Part shown: piece after piece, positions 1 to 7,605 of the stretch
How the letters are laid out: the number at the start of each line of letters is the position of its first letter
How positions within the stretch are numbered: position 1 is the stretch's first letter
From: Chrysochromulina tobinii
Lineage: Eukaryota; Haptophyta; Prymnesiales; Chrysochromulinaceae
Length of the DNA stretch: 26,942 nt
Assembly (NCBI GenBank): GCA_001275005.1
Contig: JWZX01002698.1
Location: 1 to 26,942, forward strand
Reading direction: 5' to 3'
Made by a program: the position numbers and the translations under genes
The notes under the pieces: generated by a model
Database searches by the model: none
Told to the model about the DNA's origin: nothing
What the model saw: only the letters and a program-made list of their open reading frames with translations

Positions 1-1
1 G

Positions 2-2671
2 GCAGCGGCGGCGGCGGCGGCGGCGGAGGCGGAGGCAGAGGAGGAGAAGGCGAAAGCTACCGCAGGCTCGGCGGCGGCAGTGGGCACCGGTCTGGAGCTG
101 GTGTGGTCATTGCCGGTGGCCGAGGCCTACGGCTGGCTGCGCTGCATCCACATCGGGCGCATGCAGCTGCAGGCGCTGCGTCAGCGTAATACCCTTGAGA
201 GCAGCTTGGGATTGCTCGTTCGCCTGCTCACTCGCCAGCCGACGCCTACCCTCCCGGCCATCTACACCGTCGTCGAGATCGTCGATGTGAGCGGCGCCGT
301 TCTCACAGTGCGAGGGGCAGCACGTTACATGCCCTCGGCCGGCCTCCGAGTGCTCTCGGCGGGCGTGGGCGCGCTCCAGGTCGAGGTAGGCACCTGCTCG
401 GACCGGCCCCTCGAACCGCTCGAGATGGCGCGTGCGCTCGAGGCGATGCGAGAGGGCGCCCTAACGCCGCTCACGCTCCTCGAGGCTGCACAGCTGCGCA
501 CTCGGCGCTCGGCACACGCCGTCCCCGGAGCTGCCCTCGCTCACGGCGCCCCTCCCCCGGAGCCGCTGTCCTCGCTGCCCTCGCTGCCGACAACCTCCGC
601 CAGTGCCGCGGCGACGAGCAGCAGCGGCGGTCTCACGAAGACTAAACGCAACCAGGTGGCAGGCTCCGCGCTCGCGCAACACGGGGGCGCACCAAAATCC
701 AAACACACCCCGAGCGGCGATGCCCTCGTGCGATTAGCCGTGGCGTGCGGCCACTCACCCCTCGGGATGAGTCGCATGCCCGAGCCGACGCGGCCGACGC
801 AGCCGACACCGACGATGGCTGCTCCGATCATATCGCGCCAATCGACGCAAACGGACGCGGAGCCGGCGCCCAGCCATTGCGCCGATCCCTGGAGAGTGGA
901 TGTCGATGATAGGTGTCCTCGCGAGCTCGCCGAAGAGTGCCAGGCCGACGAGGACGACGACTGGGCACGAAAGAAGGCGGAGGCCGAGGCTGATGCTTTA
1001 TTGTCTTCGCTTCCGACCCCAACACCGCCTGCGCCGGCTGATGGCTCTTCGCTCCCGCCGCCACCTCGGCCTGCATTTCTGACGCCCCCCAATCTGACGG
1101 GATCGTTGACGGATGTCGCCCTCTCAATCGTGAAAGCCAGTGGCGGCACGCTTCTCCTCTCTTCCGTCTGCACCGAATTATACAAGCTTAATCCAACTGC
1201 TAGGGAAGTGCTCAAGAACGGAGGTGGAGCCAAGAAGTGGATCGGCAGCGTCGATGGGCTGGCTGTGGTCGCGAGCGGCTCAACGGAGTGGCGGGTCATC
1301 CTTCAGCCAAAGCGAGATATGCCCTCTGCTCCAATGTCAAATGCGGCGCCAGGACGGCCTCCGCCTCCAACCCCGCCTCGCGCAGCCACCGCGCCACCGC
1401 CGCCGCCACCGCCGCCCGCGCACGCCGGTGGCCCACACTCCCTCGTTCGCTCCCTTGGCCTGCCGTCACTGGGCATTCTGGGCATGTGCGCCGATGGTAG
1501 GCCACGAAATGGCATGCAACCGTTTGGCATGTCGCAACCATCGCCCAGCGCGCCGTCGCCGGCGGCTGCGGCGCCTAGCTGGGTGGCCGGGAGTAAGTAT
1601 GGCGATCGCAAGTGCCGCGAGGGCTTTGCATGCAACAAGAACTGGTGTGGCTATGCGCACCCGATCGGCTGGCCACTTCAAGCGCTTCACGAGCTGCATC
1701 TGAGCCAGGTGCACCAAAGCCAGCCGCAGCAGCCGCAGCAGCCGCAGCCGCAACAGCCGCAGCCGCAGCCGCAGCCGCAGCAGCCGCAGCCGCAGCCGCA
1801 GCCGCAGCCGCCGCCGCAGCAGCAGCCGCAACAGCACCACCAGCAGCAGCCACCACAGCAGCAACAACAGCCGCAGAAGCCGCCGCCGCCGCCGCCGCAG
1901 AAGCAGCCGCAGCTGCCATCGCCGCAGCCGCAGCCGCAGTCGCAGCCGTCGCCACGTTTTGGGCAGCAGCACCCAAACACAGCCCCCAACACAGCCCCCA
2001 GCACGACGCCCAACACGGCGCGTTGGCCATCGCAACCACCGCATGCACAGCCGCACCCACTGCCGCCACAGCACCAGAATGCAGCGCCATATGCGCACCT
2101 GGGGGCGGCGGGTCGGCCGCAGGGCCCCGCGGCGCCCAATGGGTTTGCATCCGCACCTTTTCGGCCCGCACTTCCACAGCAGTTGCATGCAGGCATGCCG
2201 ATGCATCCAAGGGCCATCCATGCGCAGCTGCCGCTGCCGCTGCATCCTCAGCTGCATCCTCAGCTGCACCCTCAGTTACACCCCATGTGGCCGCGAGCCA
2301 TGATGCCGTCGCAACCGCAGCAGGCGCAATGGCTAAGGCCATCCATGCCGCAACAGCAGCAGCCGCTGCGCGGCATGCCCAAGACGGCGCCAGGCATGCC
2401 CATTGCACCGCCGCAGCCGCACGGCATGGCCGGCATGGTGCCCATGCAGGGGCCCAGGCCGCACTTCCCCATACCCCAGCAGCAGCAGCAGCCACCGCCG
2501 CCGAGGATGAACATGATGATGGGCAGGCCGCCGCACGCGACGCCACATCAGCACCACCCCATGACACAGGAGATGGCGCCGCCAATGCACCTGGCACGGG
2601 CGCCGCCGCACACAGCGCCCGCAGCCGCCGCGATAGATGAGCCCGAGGAGGGTGAGCTGCGCGACTCTTAG
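2..2671 (+). CDS. Plus-3 / winged-helix-like / CCCH zinc-finger protein with Gln-Pro tract (5' partial)
   Basis: The frame is open from base 2, with an Ala/Glu-rich lead-in, to the TAG at 2669-2671. The first possible start inside is a GTG at 80, so the true start lies left of the window. The first 150 or so residues resemble a Plus-3 (RTF1-type) domain, ending in the typical segment with PLEPLEMARALEAMREG and then LTLLEAAQLR. Bases about 1095-1310 encode a compact winged-helix or LOTUS-like unit (VALSIVKASGG, then KKWIGSVDGLAVV). Bases about 1608-1665 encode a clear CX5CX4CX3H zinc finger. A Gln/Pro tract follows, and the chain ends in an acidic EPEEGELRDS tail. Plus-3 with CCCH recalls plant NERD/C3H19-type proteins, which also carry SWIB and GYF domains, and RTF1 belongs to the Paf1 transcription complex. 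A nuclear role in transcription or RNA silencing is inference. The zinc finger is the surest part. The winged-helix call is tentative. Confidence 0.8.
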   Translation, partial: AAAAAAAAEAEAEEEKAKATAGSAAAVGTGLELVWSLPVAEAYGWLRCIHIGRMQLQALRQRNTLESSLGLLVRLLTRQPTPTLPAIYTVVEIVDVSGAVLTVRGAARYMPSAGLRVLSAGVGALQVEVGTCSDRPLEPLEMARALEAMREGALTPLTLLEAAQLRTRRSAHAVPGAALAHGAPPPEPLSSLPSLPTTSASAAATSSSGGLTKTKRNQVAGSALAQHGGAPKSKHTPSGDALVRLAVACGHSPLGMSRMPEPTRPTQPTPTMAAPIISRQSTQTDAEPAPSHCADPWRVDVDDRCPRELAEECQADEDDDWARKKAEAEADALLSSLPTPTPPAPADGSSLPPPPRPAFLTPPNLTGSLTDVALSIVKASGGTLLLSSVCTELYKLNPTAREVLKNGGGAKKWIGSVDGLAVVASGSTEWRVILQPKRDMPSAPMSNAAPGRPPPPTPPRAATAPPPPPPPPAHAGGPHSLVRSLGLPSLGILGMCADGRPRNGMQPFGMSQPSPSAPSPAAAAPSWVAGSKYGDRKCREGFACNKNWCGYAHPIGWPLQALHELHLSQVHQSQPQQPQQPQPQQPQPQPQPQQPQPQPQPQPPPQQQPQQHHQQQPPQQQQQPQKPPPPPPQKQPQLPSPQPQPQSQPSPRFGQQHPNTAPNTAPSTTPNTARWPSQPPHAQPHPLPPQHQNAAPYAHLGAAGRPQGPAAPNGFASAPFRPALPQQLHAGMPMHPRAIHAQLPLPLHPQLHPQLHPQLHPMWPRAMMPSQPQQAQWLRPSMPQQQQPLRGMPKTAPGMPIAPPQPHGMAGMVPMQGPRPHFPIPQQQQQPPPPRMNMMMGRPPHATPHQHHPMTQEMAPPMHLARAPPHTAPAAAAIDEPEEGELRDS
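1717..1960 (+). repeat. CAG/CCG-rich tract encoding poly Gln-Pro
   Basis: Imperfect repeats of CAGCCG and CAGCAGCCG run in frame through the Plus-3/CCCH gene and encode alternating Gln and Pro. Such tracts change length by slippage. The same bases give long poly-Ala or poly-Arg/Leu open frames on the other frames and strand, which are compositional artefacts. Confidence 0.9.
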
Positions 2672-2744
2672 CGTTCCTGACTTTATAGTCTCTTTTCTCC
2701 GAACTGTCCGTTTCGAGCAATTGAGTTTCGTCAAGCGATGAGCG

Positions 2745-4508
2745 ATGGAATACTTGGCCTCCCGTGGCGCCAAAGGAGACGCCAAAGGAGACGCCAAAGG
2801 AGACGGAATGCAGACGTTCGCCGTCACCATTCCGCGAGGCATCCGCCCGGGCCAGGAGTTCCAGGCGAATCTCGATGGGCAGCTGACGGTGGTCACCGTG
2901 CCACAAGGCAGCGCCGCGGGCTCGACGCTTCACGTGAAGGTCCCGTCACGACGTGTTCAAGCCAGTGAACACAAGGCCATCCCGCGGCTCATGGAGCTCG
3001 ACGACCGCCTCGAGGACGCCCTCCGCTCGGGCGCCATCAAGTTGATCATCGCCGACCGCGTGCGGGACGGCACCATCGGCACGAATATCGCGCGCCGGCA
3101 GGACCTGGAGGAACGCGAGCGCGCCGAGAAGCTCCGGATCTTTGAGACGCCCGTGGATGCAATCAAGCTACTACGCCGCAACGGGCGCGAGATCGGCTCG
3201 CTCACATACGGCTGGGACACGCCCGACGGGTCGGATCCGTCTGGCGATTACTTGCGCGCCGTGTGCCGCTTCCTGCTGAGCGAGCTGGGCGCGCATGTGA
3301 AGGCGATCTTCTGGGACGCTTGCAGCCTGCCGCAGGAGCCGCGCTCCGAGAGCGATGCCATGGTGTTCAAGGAAGCGCTCGAGGTGATGGCCGACATGTA
3401 CGCCTCCGTGCTCGGCACGATGGTCATGCGCCACCGCTCCGTGCCCGCGCGTCCGGCGAGCCTCGACGGCGAGGTCGTGGTGTTGATGATGCCGAAGACG
3501 TTCGCCGCCACCATTCCGCGAGGCATCCGCCCGGGCCAGACTTTCCAGGCGAATCTCGATGGGCAGCTGACGGTGGTCACCGTGCCGCAAGGCAGCGCCG
3601 CGGGCTCAGAGCTCCATGTGACGATCGGCGATGCGACCGCTGAGTCAGCGGTGCACCGAGCGCTCAGTGTTCACGGCGCTATCGAGCGGGTGGGCCGCGA
3701 TGAGCTTGGACGGTATCGCGCGCGCTTCGCCTCGCACGCGGACGCAGAGCGCGCGGTGGCGGCGGGGCCATTTGTGGGCGCGACGGCCATCTTCACGTAC
3801 CACAACGCGCGCCCGTACGCAGCACGCGGATGGACGAGCCTCGAGAGCGGCGTGAGTACCGAGGGGCTCTCACGTGCGGCGTACCTTCCGGGGCTGAAGG
3901 CGACGCTCGAGCGGCTGCCGCCCAAGCTGGTCGAGATCGACGGCGAGGCACCCGAGGCGGCGAGCGAGCAGTATGGCGGCAGCGAGGGTGCGGGCCCGCG
4001 GATCGAGCGCGTGCGGTCGAGCATCCGGGACGCGGTCTTCACGGGCAAGGGCGACAAGGAGGTCGTGATGCGGCTGTACGATGAGTATATCACCAAGATC
4101 GGCAACGCGATGAACGCAGGCGAAGGGGTGGCCGGCGAGTATGAGGGCGAGAGGAACGCTTCGGGTGAGGAGGAGGGGCGCGGCACGTACCGCTATGCAA
4201 ACGGCGCCGTGTACGAGGGCGAGTGGAAGGCTGGTAAGCAGGAGGGGCGCGGCAAGTTCCGGTGGGACGATGGTGACGAGTACGAGGGCGAGTTCAAGGC
4301 TGATCAGATTGAGGGGCACGGCACGTACCGGTTTGCCAACGGCGACGTGTACGAGGGCGAGTGGATGGCTGGCAAGCAGGAGGGGCGCGGTACGAAGTGG
4401 TCTGCCGCCGGCGCCGTCGTCTTCGAGGGCGAGTGGAAGGCAGGCGAGCCCGTGACCACATCGTGGCATCACTCTCTCGCTCACTCGCTCTCTCAACATT
4501 TCTGGTGA
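2745..4508 (+). CDS. MORN-repeat protein with duplicated 'IPRGIRPGQ' modules and a HET/TIR-like core
   Basis: The protein has 587 residues from the ATG at 2745. An alternative start is the ATG at 2808, after a short tandem repeat. Order of parts: a module with TIPRGIRPGQEFQANLDGQ (residues about 23-65); a helical stretch; a region with AIFWDACSLPQEPRS and VMADMYASVLGT (about 180-235); a second, almost identical module (about 252-292); an RRM-like stretch with RARFASHADAERAV; then NARPYAARGWTSLES (about 355-370); and four MORN-type repeats at the C-terminus (YANGAVYEGEWKAGKQEG and similar, about 465-570). MORN repeats commonly contact membranes or cytoskeleton. The D..SLPQ, MY and RGW..LE motifs resemble the skeleton of HET/TIR-like effector regions, where a Trp-Ile-Asp/Gln motif precedes a 'RGW..E' motif. 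That comparison is my inference. The last 18 residues after the final MORN repeat look unconserved, so a 3' intron or a slightly different end is possible. Confidence 0.82.
   Translation: MEYLASRGAKGDAKGDAKGDGMQTFAVTIPRGIRPGQEFQANLDGQLTVVTVPQGSAAGSTLHVKVPSRRVQASEHKAIPRLMELDDRLEDALRSGAIKLIIADRVRDGTIGTNIARRQDLEERERAEKLRIFETPVDAIKLLRRNGREIGSLTYGWDTPDGSDPSGDYLRAVCRFLLSELGAHVKAIFWDACSLPQEPRSESDAMVFKEALEVMADMYASVLGTMVMRHRSVPARPASLDGEVVVLMMPKTFAATIPRGIRPGQTFQANLDGQLTVVTVPQGSAAGSELHVTIGDATAESAVHRALSVHGAIERVGRDELGRYRARFASHADAERAVAAGPFVGATAIFTYHNARPYAARGWTSLESGVSTEGLSRAAYLPGLKATLERLPPKLVEIDGEAPEAASEQYGGSEGAGPRIERVRSSIRDAVFTGKGDKEVVMRLYDEYITKIGNAMNAGEGVAGEYEGERNASGEEEGRGTYRYANGAVYEGEWKAGKQEGRGKFRWDDGDEYEGEFKADQIEGHGTYRFANGDVYEGEWMAGKQEGRGTKWSAAGAVVFEGEWKAGEPVTTSWHHSLAHSLSQHFW
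2769..2804 (+). repeat. 12-bp tandem repeat, three units
   Basis: Three exact copies of gccaaaggagac lie in frame near the start of the MORN gene and encode AKGD repeats. If translation starts at the ATG at 2808, this tract is 5' leader rather than protein. Confidence 0.9.
2814..2940 (+). repeat. Intragenic duplicated module, copy 1
   Basis: This 127-bp segment matches 3498-3624 with roughly a dozen differences by eye, including long identical runs at synonymous positions. It encodes a small beta-rich module with IPRGIRPGQ, FQANLDGQLTVVTVPQGSAAGS and a closing LHV. Confidence 0.9.
3498..3624 (+). repeat. Intragenic duplicated module, copy 2
   Basis: Second copy of the module at 2814-2940, 684 bp downstream in the same frame. 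Identity falls off at the last 20 bases. It sits between the two halves of the HET/TIR-like region of the MORN gene. Confidence 0.9.
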
Positions 4509-4699
4509 CAGCGCGACGGACTCAACCAGCGTGAATAGTGCAAGTGGAATTGTGCGGCCTGTCGTTGGCTCCGTGGGCACAGATACGCGCCGGCGCCGAT
4601 CCGTACTGTATGGGGAGTCCTCTCGGTACAACTTTCGGTGTTTGCCCTTAGCGCCGAGGTAGCGCCCATGGGTAGCGCCATGCGCTGAGGAGGACGGCC

Positions 4700-4755
4700 G
4701 CACGATGGCCGGGCCCAAGGTGGAGCCACACGATTGTCGCACGATGGCCGGGCCC
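4700..4755. repeat. Direct repeat pair gcacgatggccgggccc
   Basis: The 17-bp sequence occurs at 4700-4716 and again at 4739-4755, spaced 39 bp apart. Nothing else marks the function. Confidence 0.85.
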
Positions 4756-4830
4756 GAGCGTTGCGGGTCGGTACTGCTGAGATGATCCGCCGGCAGAGAG
4801 ATTAGCTCTCTGGCCGTCATGCTGGCCGTA

Positions 4831-4984
4831 CGGTACTCGAATGGGTACTCGATACGGTATGAAAAAGCCGTCAGACCGTGCGGGCAGACCGAGACGCCAC
4901 GCGGCACACGGCATGAGCCGAACAAAACCGTCCGCGTCTGCGCGCGAGGTGCCGTTGTACATTCTACATTGGTGTGCAAGTGCC
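4831..4984. repeat. Dispersed repeat, copy A
   Basis: About 154 bp that align with 7389-7536 in the same orientation. Shared blocks include cggtactcga, gatacggta, cagaccgtgcggg, a block with gcatgagccgaacaaaaccg, gcgcgaggtgccgttgt and gcaagtgcc. The copies differ by substitutions and small indels. Both copies lie in gaps between genes. I see no intact promoter boxes, terminal inverted repeats or target-site duplications, so the class (SINE-like, MITE-like or another short element) is open. Confidence 0.8.
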
Positions 4985-5210
4985 CATGGAAGGCAGCGAG
5001 CGAGCGAGCGCGCGTGCGCTCCCGAACAGTCGCGTTCGGGCGGCGCGACCGTAAAACGGCAAAAGCCGGAGTCAGAGCCAGACATAGAGGGAGGAGAGGG
5101 CATGGGAGGGGAGCAGGCTAGACACAGGCCCAGACACAGGCCTCAGGCCACCGTGCACCGAACAGCACGATGCATGAATACACGAAACAGAGACAGTCAG
5201 AGGCGCATCT

Positions 5211-5263
5211 GATCCACTCGATCCACTCGTCAGATCCACTCGATCCACCTGATCCACTCGTCA
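5211..5263. repeat. GATCCACTC minisatellite
   Basis: Five GATCCACT/C-type units are arranged as larger blocks: gatccactcgatccactcgtca, then a variant, then a partial block. It lies about 115 bp beyond the stop of the FkbM frame. Confidence 0.88.
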
Positions 5264-5377
5264 GATGTCGTCACGCAGCGGACAAAGAATGGGTCACTCA
5301 CAGCGGACTACTACCTCTCTCCTCGGGCAATCTCGTGTACCTACTTGCGGACTTGTCGCCTCGCAGCGACCAGCGTA

Positions 5378-6433
5378 CTAAGAGTGCTCGCACCGGACTC
5401 GGGCGGGGGCGTCCGCGTTCGGATCGGCAAGCCTTCTGCCACACGCTCCACGTATCGGAGGAAGTCGGTGGTGTCGTTCCTTGCGTCGCGCTTGAGATGG
5501 TGGCTGCGCAACCTTTGAGTGAGTCCCGCTCCCGGCCGGAGGAGGGCGTGGCCTTGCTGTCGACCAACCCACCCGCCGCCTCTCACAGTTCCAGCTGCCC
5601 AGTACGCCCGCCGAGTGCTCAAGCGCGCTTGGCCGCACCCAGATCCCATCTCCCGCCAGTAAGCCCACGAGATGGAAGCCGGCCTGCGAGAGAATTGCGT
5701 GGATCTCACTGACCTCATCCCGCCCGTTATGATCCATCTCAATCACGATCGAGTAGACAGAGATTTCGCGCCAATCTATTGAACGCAGAAGCGGCACCTC
5801 GTAACCCTCTACGTCGATGGACAGAAAGTCGACGTGTTTCACGCCGTGCGACTTTAGAATGTGGCCTAAGCCATGGCACGGGACGTCGACGGTCGCATTC
5901 TTCTCCGCCGCGCGAGCGCGCTGCATCAGAATGTCGCCGCGCAAGACATTATCCTTGACGCCAGAGCCCGGATGACATCGGACCGAGAAGGGGATTGTCC
6001 CGCCGGACGGCCTCGGGTGGCAGACAGCAGATTGCACGGTCTGCACGATTTGCTGTCTATGTCCCGGAAGGCCTTTCTTTAGGGCTCGCCGTGCGAGAAC
6101 TGGCCAATGCGTCGGGCACGCCTCGATCAAGACACCTGACCAATCCAGCGCGTGCTGCAGCGTCAGCGTGTTGCTCAGGTCGAAACCATTCAGTGCCCCC
6201 AGCTCGACAAATGTGCCTTGCACAAACACTCAGCCCTGCTTTTCGAAGAGCTCTCGCAGCACGACGGTCTCTTCTCCGAGCTGCGACTTTGAATACTTGT
6301 CGAGGTCGGCGAGGTAATAGCGCTCGGAATCGGCTACTTCCGCCACTGTTGCGGCGACGAAGGCAAATACGCACGGGATCCGCATATCTTTCCGCATCGA
6401 TCGAATCTGTTGAAATGCTGCATTGCAATGCAT
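5378..6433 (-). CDS. FkbM-family methyltransferase, interrupted by an in-frame TGA
   Basis: FkbM-type enzymes are S-adenosylmethionine-dependent and usually O-methylate sugars or other small substrates. The core starts with GTFVELGALNGFDLSNT, a SAM-binding glycine loop, continues with LDWSGVLIEACPTHW, and includes HVDFLSIDVEGYEVPLL and YSIVIEMD. All are typical of the family. The N-terminus upstream of the core (MRKDMRIPCVFAFVAATVA) looks like a signal peptide or anchor, suggesting secretory-pathway location. Starts at 6433, 6397 or 6385 are possible. The N-terminal part (6433-6233) and the core (6229 onward) share one frame, separated only by TGA at 6232-6230. Around it lies an imperfect tandem duplication, QG-stop-VFV followed by QGTFV. 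The last 80 or so residues, after GSWNCERR, are low-complexity and probably not part of the family fold. This may be a pseudogene, a sequence error or a gene with a tiny intron. Confidence 0.75.
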
Positions 6434-7058
6434 GCACTTGAGTTTCCACGTGCTCCCTGCCCTTTATGCCCAAGGGTTTGTTCCTCAAGCTCTCTGTGAA
6501 CGGTATCCTGTCTAGCTACCTAGGGATATTCTCGGTGTATTGGGTGCCCTACCGATCCTCTGTTGCATCTCGCGCTTCGAGCGTTCTCCGGAACTCGCCG
6601 AGATATAATCTCCAAGATCGTGAATCTCGGAGATCATCTCTGTCGTTCTGGCTACTGTCCCATTCTAGGACGACTCCCGGTTCCATTACCGCTAGGATGT
6701 CTTCTGGTGGCTTATGGGGTGGTCGTTGGGTGTTTTGATATTCGAGAGCTTGTAGAGTGGCTGCGTGCGAGCGGGGTGCGTGCTGGATCGCGGGACCCTG
6801 CCGACGTCGGCTTCCATGATTCGCGCTTGAGCGAAGGCGGCCTTTCATCTGTGAGATTCCTCTGATGCGCCGCCTTACGGTCACACCCGACGGTGCGCTA
6901 GTTCGCTCCCGGCGATGAGCCCGTAACCTTTGGGGATTTCTCGGCTCATCCGCCACGTGCGCCCGTAACAGCGCTCCCTTTGTTTGGATCCATGCACTCT
7001 TGGAGCTTGGGGCTCAGCACACATTTCTCATTTCCGAGAGAAGTTCAGGAAGTCCAAC

Positions 7059-7117
7059 CGTCACACTCTCTCGATGGCACTGAAGCAGCCACCACCGCCG
7101 CCATCGAGAGTGTGACG
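7059..7117. repeat. Inverted repeat / hairpin
   Basis: The left arm, 7059-7078 (cgtcacactctctcgatggc), pairs with the right arm, 7100-7117 (gccatcgagagtgtgacg). The only imperfection is a 2-nt bulge. The loop is 21 nt. It could fold in RNA or mark a small element. No function is assigned. Confidence 0.85.
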
Positions 7118-7388
7118 TGAAAGAAGATGATTGCGATGGTGCACTGAGTTGACGATATTGACCTCCTTGTTGTTACTTCGCTTTATTTCGAGGCGGAAAT
7201 TTGATTGACGAAGTGGCCTTAGGCCTACGAACCGGCGACACAGAGTCACAGAACACGCAACACCGAACTCCGAACACGCGCGGTCCGGGGTCGGGTCGCT
7301 GCGGTATCCGCCTGGGCGTGCGTATGTGAGGCTGGGGTCGTCTATCTCGTCTGTCCGGTCGGAATTCAAATTGGTCGTTACCTCATAG

Positions 7389-7536
7389 CGGTACTCGACA
7401 CACGATACGGTAGGAAAATGCCGACAGACCGTGCGGGTAGACCGTGACGCTACGCCCACGGCGCGGCATGAGCCGAACAAAACCGTCCGGTCCGCGCGCG
7501 AGGTGCCGTTGTGCAGCAGTGGTCAGTGCAAGTGCC
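7389..7536. repeat. Dispersed repeat, copy B
   Basis: About 148 bp matching copy A at 4831-4984 in direct orientation, ending about 70 bp before the stop of the Tudor-like gene. It has small insertions relative to A, such as extra bases before the gcatgagccgaac block. Confidence 0.8.
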
Positions 7537-7605
7537 GCTGTGCGCTCAGGCGAGGTAACAGCATCTCCTCCCGTCGACCGTCGTTCAATCAGCTTCCTCA
7601 GCGCC

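Larger units (their letters stand above)
4509..5377. other. Convergent intergenic region rich in short repeats
   Basis: This gap separates the ends of the MORN gene (+) and the FkbM gene (-). I see no convincing coding frame. It holds a 17-bp direct repeat at 4700/4739, copy A of a dispersed repeat (4831-4984), GAGCGAGC-type low complexity near 5000, doubled 'cagacacaggc' motifs near 5125, and a GATCCACTC tandem array at 5211-5263. It must also contain both genes' 3' ends, but I cannot place the poly(A) sites. Confidence 0.6.
6434..7605. other. Lower-GC intergenic region
   Basis: A gap of nearly 1.2 kb between the FkbM start and the 3' end of the Tudor-like gene. Its base composition is visibly less GC-rich than the flanking genes over about 6440-7400. 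Open frames of 90 residues (6466-6738, +) and 135 residues (6549-6956, -) overlap on opposite strands, and neither matches a family I know. It contains the hairpin at 7059-7117 and copy B of the dispersed repeat. It may be remnant mobile DNA, but no transposase or reverse transcriptase motif is visible. Confidence 0.55.

Noticed and set aside
1466-2933. Long minus-strand frames opposite the Gln/Pro tract
   Set aside because: They encode poly-Ala, poly-Arg/Leu or poly-Cys sequence created by the CAG/CCG repeats. The plus frame has real domains on both sides of the tract.
4700-5263. CRISPR array
   Set aside because: The direct repeats are few, short and without regular unique spacers, and the genome is eukaryotic.
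6230-6232. Selenocysteine at the FkbM TGA
   Set aside because: The FkbM family has no selenocysteine at this place. The stop lies in a local duplication, and I could not identify a SECIS structure.
6549-6956. 135-residue minus-strand frame as a gene
   Set aside because: It shows no family motifs, overlaps a frame on the other strand and has no clear start context. I kept it only as a note in the intergenic entry.
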